From Anaerolineae bacterium (GTDB lineage: Bacteria > Chloroflexota > Anaerolineae > UBA4142), in NCBI GenBank assembly GCA_027457205.1, contig DAIDTM010000013.1, forward strand, positions 1 to 5,780: a DNA stretch of 5,780 nucleotides, written 5' to 3'. Below the pieces are notes generated by a model. The model saw only the letters and a list, made by a program, of their open reading frames with translations. It did not search any database and was not told where the DNA came from. Numbering within the stretch: the first letter of the stretch is position 1; each line of letters starts with the position of its first letter. The translations under genes and the position numbers were made by a program. Below are positions 1 through 5,245 of this stretch, piece by piece.

Positions 1-1
1 T

Positions 2-18
2 AGGGCAATCGCATCTTA
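2..18 (+). repeat. Left terminal inverted repeat of the IS
   Basis: AGGGCAATCGCATCTTA matches the reverse complement of 1206-1222 at all 17 positions. This is the transposase recognition end. Confidence 0.93.
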
Positions 19-19
19 A

Positions 20-48
20 TTGGCTTGAGTAAGTGGCTGTGCGATAAT
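20..48 (+). promoter_or_regulatory. Predicted sigma70-type promoter of the transposase
   Basis: A -35-like TTGGCT at 20-25 and a -10-like GATAAT at 43-48 are separated by exactly 17 bp. They match the consensus at 4/6 and 5/6 positions. The promoter lies just inside the left inverted repeat and about 24 bases before the transposase ATG, where an IS promoter is expected. Confidence 0.6.
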
Positions 49-71
49 GGGCTTCCAAAAGGAGGAGTCTC

Positions 72-1208
72 ATGTCGCCCAAGCCTGGTCAGACGATTAC
101 CCAACATTTTGCTGCTCTGCAGGATCCGCGGATTGATCGCACCAAACACCATTCATTGGAGGCGATTCTCGTGATTGCCATCTGTGCGATCATCTGCGGT
201 GCCGATGATTGGGTCGCCGTCGAGGCGTGGGGCAACGCTAAACGTACCTGGCTCGAAAAATTTCTGGACCTGCCGAACGGCATTCCGTCGCATGATACCT
301 TTGGACGGGTCTTTGCGCGATTGGATCCCAAACAGTTTCAAAAATGTTTCTTGAGTTGGATTCGAGCGATTGCGAAACGAACCCGCCGCCAGATTATCTC
401 TGTGGATGGTAAGCAGTTGCGCCGTTCGCATGACCGCTCGCTGGGCAAGGATGCCATTGGCATGGTGAGTGCGTGGGCGACGGCGAATCACTTGGTGCTC
501 GGACAGCGCAAAATCAAGGACAAATCGAACGAAATCACAGCTATCCCACAACTCCTGCGTGTGTTGGAACTGGCAGGGTGTATCGTCACGATTGACGCTA
601 TCGGCTGTCAGACCAAGATCGCCGAGACAATTGTGCAACAAAAGGCGGACTATCTCCTGGCGGTCAAAGAAAATCAAGGACAACTGTACCAAGAGGTGCA
701 AGACTTGTTTGCGGGTTGCCGCGAAGTGGGTTTTCGCGACGTGCCGCATGACTATTGCAAAACCGTGAACAAAGCCCATGGACGGATCGAAATCCGCGAA
801 TGTTGGACACTGTCGGATCCCGAGTTCCTGAATTATTTGCGCCAGCGCGATAGCTGGAAAAATCTGAAGACCGTTATCATGCTCCGTGCCGAACGGCGTA
901 TCGGCAAAAAGTCCAGTCGAGACGCTCGCTACTACATTTCGAGTTTGGAGAACAATGCCAAGCTCGCTCTTCACGCAGCACGCGGACACTGGGGCATTGA
1001 GAATGGATTGCACTGGGTTTTGGACATCGCCTTCCGCGAAGACGAAAGTCGTGTGCGCAAAGATCATGGTCCCGAGAATTTCGCTGTCTTACGTCACATC
1101 GCGCTGAATCTGTTGAAACACGAACAGACCACTAAACTCGGCACCAAAACCAAACGGCTCAAAGCCGGCTGGGACGAAGACTATCTCCTCAAGGTTCTTT
1201 CTGGATAA
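72..1208 (+). CDS. ISAs1-family DDE transposase
   Basis: This enzyme cuts and rejoins the ends of the insertion sequence. The protein has 378 residues, normal for the family, so it is probably intact. Residues about 10-97 match the N-terminal transposase-associated domain (FAALQDPRIDR, then SHDTFGRVFARLDP). The RNase H-like catalytic core follows. The likely first Asp is D112 in SVDGKQLRRS, the second D175 in TIDAIGCQ, and the Glu is E310 in GHWGIENGLHW, followed by the conserved LDIAFREDESRVRKDHGPEN segment, typical of ISAs1/IS4-related enzymes. The ATG at 72 is chosen because GGAGGAG (61-67) sits four bases upstream. The stop codon TAA (1206-1208) lies inside the right terminal repeat. A 304-residue open frame on the opposite strand is a shadow of this gene. 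No frameshift is seen. Confidence 0.96.
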   Translation: MSPKPGQTITQHFAALQDPRIDRTKHHSLEAILVIAICAIICGADDWVAVEAWGNAKRTWLEKFLDLPNGIPSHDTFGRVFARLDPKQFQKCFLSWIRAIAKRTRRQIISVDGKQLRRSHDRSLGKDAIGMVSAWATANHLVLGQRKIKDKSNEITAIPQLLRVLELAGCIVTIDAIGCQTKIAETIVQQKADYLLAVKENQGQLYQEVQDLFAGCREVGFRDVPHDYCKTVNKAHGRIEIRECWTLSDPEFLNYLRQRDSWKNLKTVIMLRAERRIGKKSSRDARYYISSLENNAKLALHAARGHWGIENGLHWVLDIAFREDESRVRKDHGPENFAVLRHIALNLLKHEQTTKLGTKTKRLKAGWDEDYLLKVLSG

Positions 1209-1222
1209 GATGCGATTGCCCT
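1206..1222 (+). repeat. Right terminal inverted repeat of the IS
   Basis: TAAGATGCGATTGCCCT is the exact reverse complement of 2-18. Its first three bases are the transposase stop codon. Confidence 0.93.
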
Positions 1223-1241
1223 GGGTGCTACCGTGATTTCT

Positions 1242-1270
1242 TTGACAACCCCTCCTTTGGGTGATATACT
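1242..1270 (+). promoter_or_regulatory. Predicted strong promoter of the ccm genes
   Basis: TTGACA (1242-1247, 6/6 to the sigma70 -35 consensus) and TATACT (1265-1270, 5/6 to the -10) are 17 bp apart. A TG at 1262-1263 gives an extended -10. Transcription would start near 1277, leaving a leader of about 86 bases before ccmE. The promoter lies about 19 bp downstream of the insertion sequence and is not part of it. A short dyad (ACCC at 1248-1251, GGGT at 1259-1262) lies in the spacer; too little is visible to call it an operator. Confidence 0.75.
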
Positions 1271-1362
1271 TAAAGTGTGCGCCCCGATGATGGGAGAAAT
1301 TCAGGCATGCGCTGCGGACTCGATGTGAGCCTGATGACCGCGCAAGTCTAAAGAGGTGAAGC

Positions 1363-1860
1363 ATGTCAACTGTCAGTATTCCCGAAGTCCAAACCGACAA
1401 GGGTTTTCTGCCGCGCCAGACGAAACTGCTGCTTGGCGCGTTCGTCATTTTGGGAGCGATTGGGTTCATTGTCTTCAATTCGCTGGCAGGCAACCAGCAA
1501 TATTTTATGACGCTTTCCGAAATGAGAGCCAAAGGCGATCTCGCCGCGCGTGAATCCGTGCGCGTCGGCGGCAACCTTGTGCCCAACTCCACCAAGATCG
1601 ATACGAAAGCCGTAACCGCGCAGTTCACGCTCACGGATGGTCAGAACAATGTGCTGCCGGTCTATTACAAAGGTATTCTGCCCGACACGTTTGAAAAAAG
1701 CACGCAGGTCATCGCCGAAGGTAAACTGGACCAGAACGGCGTGTTCCAGGCGTCGCTCGTGCTCGCCAAGTGTCCGTCCAAGTACGACCCATCGCAAATT
1801 GACTGGCACAGCAGCGCGGATCCGGGCAACCTCAACTATTCAACCGGCACTGGCAACTGA
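1363..1860 (+). CDS. ccmE: CcmE, heme chaperone of cytochrome c maturation (cysteine/CXXXY variant)
   Basis: CcmE receives heme from the CcmABC(D) machinery, holds it covalently on the outer face of the cytoplasmic membrane and passes it to CcmF. The protein has 165 residues: a short cytoplasmic tail, one membrane anchor (about residues 20-41, rich in L, V, I, G, F) and an outer beta-barrel (OB-fold) domain (about 50-140) with the typical VRVGGNLV and LPVYYKGILPDTF segments. The heme-binding motif reads LAKCPSKYDP. The classical heme-binding His (LAKHDENY in E. coli) is replaced by C137, with Y141 completing a CXXXY motif. This variant is known from archaea and some bacteria such as sulfate reducers. 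AGAGGTG (1352-1358) four bases before the ATG supports the start. It is the first gene after the promoter at 1242-1270, and ccmF follows after 23 bases, so they are probably cotranscribed. Confidence 0.95.
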   Translation: MSTVSIPEVQTDKGFLPRQTKLLLGAFVILGAIGFIVFNSLAGNQQYFMTLSEMRAKGDLAARESVRVGGNLVPNSTKIDTKAVTAQFTLTDGQNNVLPVYYKGILPDTFEKSTQVIAEGKLDQNGVFQASLVLAKCPSKYDPSQIDWHSSADPGNLNYSTGTGN

Positions 1861-1883
1861 AACAACCAGAAACGAGATAAACC

Positions 1884-3929
1884 ATGGCAATCCTTGGCTC
1901 CATCTCTATCTTCGTCGCGCTGGTGGTCGCGGTGTATACGACCTTCGCCGCGGTCATCGGCGCGCGGAAACGAATACCGGAACTGATCGGCAGCGCGCGA
2001 AACGGCATCCTGGCGTACACCGCGTTGATGACGATCGCGATCGGCATCATCGTCATCGCGCTGTATACGCACGACTTTTCGATTGCGCTGGTGGCGAACA
2101 GCACGAGCCGCGAACTGCAAACGATCTACACCATCACCGCGCTCTGGTCGAGCCAAGCCGGCTCGCTGCTCTTCTGGTCGTGGATTCTATCGCTCTACTC
2201 CGCGGTGGTCGTACTGCGCAAGTGGGACCGCGACCGCGAACTGATGCCGTACGTGATCGCAACGCTGATGGCGCTGCAAACGTTCTTCGCGTTCATGCTG
2301 GCGTTCATTTCCAGTCCGTTCGCGCGTTGGTGGGCGGTGGGTAACAATACCGTGATGGCGCTCTTCCCGCCGGCGGGTGCGCAGTTGTTCGTCCCTGCCG
2401 ACGGTCAAGGACTGAATCCGCTGTTGCAGAATCCCGCGATGGCGATGCACCCGCCGATGCTCTACCTCGGTTACGTCGGCTTTACGGTTCCCTTCGCGTT
2501 CGCGATGGCGGCGCTCATCACGGGACGCCTCGGACCGGAATGGCTGCGGACAACGCGCCGCTGGACGATTGCGCCGTGGATGTTCCTGTCCATTGGGTTG
2601 TTGCTTGGCGGACGCTGGGCGTACGATGTGCTCGGCTGGGGCGGTTACTGGGGCTGGGACCCGGTCGAGAACGCCGCGCTGATGCCTTGGCTCGTCGGTA
2701 CCGCGTTCCTCCATTCGGTGATGGTGCAGGAGCGGAAAGGGATGCTCAAAGTCTGGAACATCGGACTCATCATCATCACCTTCTCGCTGGTCTTGTTCGG
2801 CACCTTCCTGACGCGCAGCGGCATCATCACGTCCGTCCACTCGTTCACTGAATCGGATATCGGCATTTGGTTTCTGACGTTCATCGCCGGCGTGACGCTC
2901 GCGGCGACGATGCTCCTGTTCACGCGCCTCAAAGACCTCAAGAGCGAGCGCGACATCGATTCGCTCCTGTCGCGCGAATCGCTTTTCCTGCTGAACAACT
3001 TGCTCTTCGTCGGCGCGGCGTTTGCGGTGCTGTGGGGCACGATCTATCCACTCTTCAGCGAAATGGTGATGGGCACCAAGTTGACGGTAGGACCGCCGTA
3101 CTTTAATCAGGTCGCCGCGCCGATCTTTGGCACGGTCTTGCTGGTTATGGCGATTATTCCGCTGGTCGGCTGGGGCGGCGCGACCGGCGCAAAACTGCTT
3201 CGCAAACTCGTATTGCCGGCGGCAATTTCGGTCGTGTTTGCCGTCGTGATCTTTGCGCTCGGCGTGCGCGACATTGTTCCGCTGGCGGGCTATTTTCTCG
3301 CGACTCTCGTCATCGTTTCGACGGTGAGCGAGCTGATCCAGGGCACGCTGGCGCGCGCCAAGAACACGCACGAGTTCTTCCCCATCGCGATGCGCGGCTT
3401 GATCGAGCGAAACCGGCGGCGGTACGGCGGCTACCTGATTCACATCGGCGTCGCAATGCTGGCGATCGGCATCATCGGCTCGCAGGTCTACGCCACGGAC
3501 ACGACCCGCGCGCTCAAGCAAGGCGACTCGATGGAGATTCGCGGCTATACGCTGACGTACGAAAGTCTCTCACCCAATTTCCCGAGCGGCGAAGGGCAGA
3601 TCACGTCAGCCACACTCGGCGTCTTTCGCGATGGCAAGCGCATCGCGACGCTTTCGCCCTCGCGCGGTTTTTATCCCAGCTCGGGCGAAACCGCCACGAC
3701 GCCGGCGATTCTCTCGACGCCGCAGGAAGACCTGTACGTTATCATCGGCGGCTGGGAAAATAATTTCGCGACGGTAACGTTCCGCGCCTACGTCAATCCG
3801 CTCGTCTTCTGGCTGTGGTTCGGCGGCTTTTTCATGGTCGTCAGCACGCTGATCGCCGCGTGGCCCGACGAGCGCGAAGAAGCGCGCGTGCGCGTCGAGG
3901 GACTGGCGCGCCAAGCCGCGCGCGCGTAA
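1884..3929 (+). CDS. ccmF: CcmF, cytochrome c heme lyase subunit
   Basis: CcmF takes heme from CcmE and joins it to the CXXCH cysteines of apocytochrome c at the outer membrane face. The protein has 681 residues (E. coli about 650) and is strongly hydrophobic, with roughly 14-15 membrane segments. The WWD heme-handling segment spans about 242-270 (W245, W252, W256, W258-D259-P260, W269). Histidines at the expected ligand positions are present: H189 (AMHPPMLYLGYVGF), H277 (FLHSVMVQERKG), H319 (ITSVHSF) and H520 (GGYLIHIGVAML). A soluble outer domain (about 540-636) precedes the last membrane segment (about 638-660). It starts 23 bases after ccmE with only a weak GAGAT (1874-1878) as ribosome binding site, suggesting dependence on transcription, and perhaps translation, from ccmE. 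All key residues are present. Long open frames on the opposite strand (for example 2187-3521) are shadows caused by GC-rich codon use. Confidence 0.97.
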   Translation: MAILGSISIFVALVVAVYTTFAAVIGARKRIPELIGSARNGILAYTALMTIAIGIIVIALYTHDFSIALVANSTSRELQTIYTITALWSSQAGSLLFWSWILSLYSAVVVLRKWDRDRELMPYVIATLMALQTFFAFMLAFISSPFARWWAVGNNTVMALFPPAGAQLFVPADGQGLNPLLQNPAMAMHPPMLYLGYVGFTVPFAFAMAALITGRLGPEWLRTTRRWTIAPWMFLSIGLLLGGRWAYDVLGWGGYWGWDPVENAALMPWLVGTAFLHSVMVQERKGMLKVWNIGLIIITFSLVLFGTFLTRSGIITSVHSFTESDIGIWFLTFIAGVTLAATMLLFTRLKDLKSERDIDSLLSRESLFLLNNLLFVGAAFAVLWGTIYPLFSEMVMGTKLTVGPPYFNQVAAPIFGTVLLVMAIIPLVGWGGATGAKLLRKLVLPAAISVVFAVVIFALGVRDIVPLAGYFLATLVIVSTVSELIQGTLARAKNTHEFFPIAMRGLIERNRRRYGGYLIHIGVAMLAIGIIGSQVYATDTTRALKQGDSMEIRGYTLTYESLSPNFPSGEGQITSATLGVFRDGKRIATLSPSRGFYPSSGETATTPAILSTPQEDLYVIIGGWENNFATVTFRAYVNPLVFWLWFGGFFMVVSTLIAAWPDEREEARVRVEGLARQAARA

Positions 3930-3939
3930 TCGTTTTGTA

Positions 3940-3960
3940 GGGGCGGGGTGATCCCGCCCT
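3940..3960. repeat. GC-rich palindrome between ccmF and the Uma2 gene
   Basis: GGGCGGG (3941-3947) and CCCGCCC (3953-3959) pair perfectly around a 5-base loop, with a possible G-U pair at 3940/3960. It begins 11 bases after the ccmF stop. No T-run follows, so it is not a typical rho-independent terminator. It could slow or partly stop transcription, protect the ccmF mRNA end, or be a copy of a dispersed GTAGGGGCGGG-type palindrome, a kind of element I associate with Chloroflexota genomes (inference; copy number cannot be seen here). Confidence 0.65.
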
Positions 3961-3971
3961 CACGAGTGAGG
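3958..3971 (+). promoter_or_regulatory. Hairpin covering the ribosome binding site of the Uma2 gene
   Basis: CCTCA (3958-3962) and TGAGG (3967-3971) pair around CGAG. The right arm contains the Shine-Dalgarno sequence GTGAGGT (3966-3972), five bases before the ATG at 3978. This ribosome binding site decides that start over the upstream GTG at 3948, which falls in the palindrome loop. The hairpin shares bases 3958-3960 with the palindrome at 3940-3960, so the two structures would compete. Folding the second would hide the ribosome binding site. Confidence 0.45.
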
Positions 3972-3977
3972 TTTGTG

Positions 3978-4532
3978 ATGGCAACGGCAACGCGCGTCAA
4001 ATTGAATTACGACGATCTGCGGCTCTTTCCCAATGACGGAAAACGCCACGAACTCATCGACGGAGAGCACATTATGTCGCCTGCGCCCAAGACCAATCAT
4101 CAGCAAGCATCGATCAATTTGGCGACGCTGCTACACGCGTTTGTCCGCCAACACAACGCAGGGCGCGTATTCTCTGCGCCATTTGACGTGGTGTTCTCCG
4201 ATTTTGACGTGACCGAACCTGACATTCTGTTCATCTCACGCGAGCACGAGAACCTCCTCACCGAGGACAACGCGCGCGGCGCGCCCGATCTGATCGTCGA
4301 AATCCTTTCGCCGAGCACCGCCGAGATGGACCGCAAGGTGAAATTCTCGTTGTACGAAAAGTATGGCGTCCGCGAATACTGGATCATCACTCCAGACGCC
4401 GAGATCGTTCAACTCTTTGCGCTCCGCGCGGGCAAGTTCGAGCTGCTCGGCAACTTTTCGGGCAAACAGGAAATTCGTTCCGCGGTTTTGAGCGGATTCG
4501 TCTGCCGAGCCGAAGAGATTTTTGCGGCGTAA
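3978..4532 (+). CDS. Uma2-family putative PD-(D/E)XK endonuclease
   Basis: The protein has 184 residues and the standard order of this family (DUF820/Uma2, restriction-endonuclease-like fold). It has YDDLRLFPNDGKRHELIDGE near the N terminus (E25 and E30), a middle EPDILFIS (E80, D82), and APDLIVEILSPSTAEMDRKV (D104, E108, K120). It then has KFSLYEKYGVREYWIITPD (K122, Y126, E127). The acidic residues and lysine fit a metal-dependent nuclease core. The biological role of these very common proteins is not settled, and activity is inferred from fold only. The start is the ATG at 3978, after GTGAGGT; an in-frame GTG at 3948 would add ten residues encoded by the palindrome and is unlikely. It sits between ccmF and a CcmI-like gene on the same strand, but nothing in it suggests heme or cytochrome work. 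It is best viewed as a guest gene in the operon. Confidence 0.9.
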   Translation: MATATRVKLNYDDLRLFPNDGKRHELIDGEHIMSPAPKTNHQQASINLATLLHAFVRQHNAGRVFSAPFDVVFSDFDVTEPDILFISREHENLLTEDNARGAPDLIVEILSPSTAEMDRKVKFSLYEKYGVREYWIITPDAEIVQLFALRAGKFELLGNFSGKQEIRSAVLSGFVCRAEEIFAA

Positions 4533-4539
4533 TTAACGC

Positions 4540-4544
4540 GAGGT
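4540..4544 (+). promoter_or_regulatory. Ribosome binding site supporting a TTG start
   Basis: GAGGT lies four bases before TTG at 4549. No ATG or GTG in this frame lies near it, so this site decides the start of the zinc-ribbon gene. Confidence 0.6.
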
Positions 4545-4548
4545 AATT

Positions 4549-5040
4549 TTGGAACTGGTTCTGGCTGCTATCATCGTTATTGGAATTATCGCTTTTATCG
4601 CCTATCCGCTGTTCACTGCGCCACCGGAAGAAATCGGCGAAGCGTCCGACGCGCTGGACGGGCTGTCCGCGCAGCGCGACTCGGCGTACGATGCCATCCG
4701 CGATCTTGACTTCGATTTTCAGCTGGGCAAGCTTTCGCAGAGCGACTACGCCGCGTTGCGCGAGCGATACAAAACGCGCGCCGCGCTCGCGCTTCAGCAG
4801 ATCGACGCGCTAGACGGCAACGGCAATGGCGCGAAGATCGAAGACCAGGTCGCACAGTTACGCGCCGCCAAGCGCACCGCGCCGCCCGCCGACGACGCGG
4901 TCGAGCGCGAGATCGCGCGTTTGCGCGCCAGCAAAAACGCGGCAGCGGGCTTGCGCTGCGCCAAATGCGGCGCGCCCTACCACGCCGGCGATGCCTTCTG
5001 CGCCAAGTGCGGCAGCCCCTTGAAGCCGAAAGACGGCTAG
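4549..5040 (+). CDS. Membrane-anchored CcmI-like protein with C-terminal zinc ribbon
   Basis: The protein has 163 residues and starts at TTG. Residues 2-22 form one hydrophobic membrane segment. Residues about 40-86 resemble the first cytoplasmic segment of CcmI-type proteins (AYDAIRDLDFDFQLGKLSQ, then DYAALRERYKTRAALALQQI), predicted helical and coiled-coil-like. A charged, Ala/Arg-rich linker follows. The C terminus has CAKCG at 137-141 and CAKCG at 151-155, a CX2C-X10-CX2C zinc ribbon. This is not a CXXCH heme site. CcmI normally helps deliver apocytochrome to the CcmF/CcmH lyase. This protein lacks the second membrane segment and TPR domain of proteobacterial CcmI. Position 16 bases after the Uma2 gene and downstream of ccmF supports an accessory role in cytochrome maturation, but this is inference. 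A zinc ribbon suggests the soluble part is cytoplasmic. Alternatively it is a generic zinc-ribbon membrane protein unrelated to CcmI. Confidence 0.82.
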   Translation: MELVLAAIIVIGIIAFIAYPLFTAPPEEIGEASDALDGLSAQRDSAYDAIRDLDFDFQLGKLSQSDYAALRERYKTRAALALQQIDALDGNGNGAKIEDQVAQLRAAKRTAPPADDAVEREIARLRASKNAAAGLRCAKCGAPYHAGDAFCAKCGSPLKPKDG

Positions 5041-5084
5041 CGCCTGCCCGATGAAATCGTTACACAGACAGCCAAGATATTGAA

Positions 5085-5143
5085 CCGCAAAGGACGCAAA
5101 GAACGCGAAGAAATAAAATTCTGAACCTTTGCGATCTTTGCGG
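5085..5143. repeat. Inverted repeat made of 9-bp CGCAAAGRA-like units
   Basis: The left arm 5085-5101 pairs with the right arm 5127-5143 at 15 of 17 positions, with two central mismatches. The left side is three tandem 9-bp units, CGCAAAGGA, CGCAAAGAA and CGCGAAGAA (5086-5112). The right side carries two reverse-complement units (CTTTGCGAT, CTTTGCGGC; 5127-5144). AGAA (5109-5112) and TTCT (5119-5122) can pair further in the loop. A second small hairpin (AAGCC 5146-5150, GGCTT 5156-5160) follows directly. No poly-T tract follows, so a classical terminator is not supported. It lies in the gap 5041-5230 that separates the zinc-ribbon gene from the next one. It may be a dispersed genomic repeat or an mRNA end structure. 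Confidence 0.75.
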
Positions 5144-5179
5144 CTAAGCCTGTTTGGCTTTGCCTTGTCCGAGTTAGGT

Positions 5180-5209
5180 CTGAATCGATCCACCAACATC
5201 TGCCATAAT
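5180..5209 (+). promoter_or_regulatory. Possible weak promoter before the last gene
   Basis: CATAAT (5204-5209) matches the -10 consensus at 5/6. The best -35 is CTGAAT (5180-5185, 3/6) at an 18-bp spacing. The start site would fall about 15 bases before the coding region, a very short leader. Read-through from the upstream genes is an equally good explanation. Confidence 0.25.
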
Positions 5210-5217
5210 TCTTTTTG

Positions 5218-5223
5218 AAAGGA
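5218..5223 (+). promoter_or_regulatory. Ribosome binding site pointing to an ATC codon
   Basis: AAAGGA is seven bases before ATC at 5231 and 22 bases before TTG at 5246. The spacing is normal for the ATC and too long for the TTG. An in-frame TGA at 5216-5218 rules out any start further upstream. Confidence 0.5.
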
Positions 5224-5245
5224 TTTCAAAATCAAAACGCCAATT

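Larger units (their letters stand above)
1..1223 (+). mobile_element. Complete ISAs1-family insertion sequence
   Basis: The element is bounded by perfect 17-bp inverted repeats (2-18, AGGGCAATCGCATCTTA, and its reverse complement at 1206-1222). The next base outward on each side (T at 1, and G at 1223, which reads C from outside) is a probable mismatched 18th position. It contains one full-length transposase gene, its own promoter and a strong ribosome binding site, and nothing looks decayed, so it may be mobile. ISAs1-family elements are about 1.2-1.3 kb with one DDE transposase and make short target duplications of roughly 8-10 bp. The duplication cannot be tested because the left flank is outside the window. 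Its base composition is visibly less GC-rich than the ccm genes downstream, as expected for a transferred element. Confidence 0.93.

Noticed and set aside
153..1067. A 304-residue open frame on the - strand inside the insertion sequence
   Set aside because: It is entirely antisense to a clear full-length transposase, has no recognisable domain, and is explained by codon bias of the + strand gene.
1287..1328. A 13-codon frame in the ccmE leader that could be a leader peptide
   Set aside because: No ribosome binding site precedes it, and its composition shows no regulatory codon run.
1301..1334. A 6-bp stem (TCAGGC/GCCTGA) in the ccmE leader, considered as a riboswitch or attenuator
   Set aside because: The stem closes a 22-base loop without clear inner pairing, has no T-run after it, and matches no riboswitch class I can recognise.
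1637..2344. A + strand open frame bridging the end of ccmE and the start of ccmF
   Set aside because: It is out of frame with both genes, low in hydrophobic order and rich in Arg; both real genes are well supported.
2187..3521. A 444-residue open frame on the - strand inside ccmF
   Set aside because: Its product is extremely rich in Arg, Glu, Asp, Gln and His with no family resemblance, typical of an antisense shadow of a GC-rich membrane protein gene.
4961..5025. The paired CAKCG motifs considered as cytochrome c heme sites
   Set aside because: Neither CXXC is followed by His; spacing CX2C-X10-CX2C fits a zinc ribbon.
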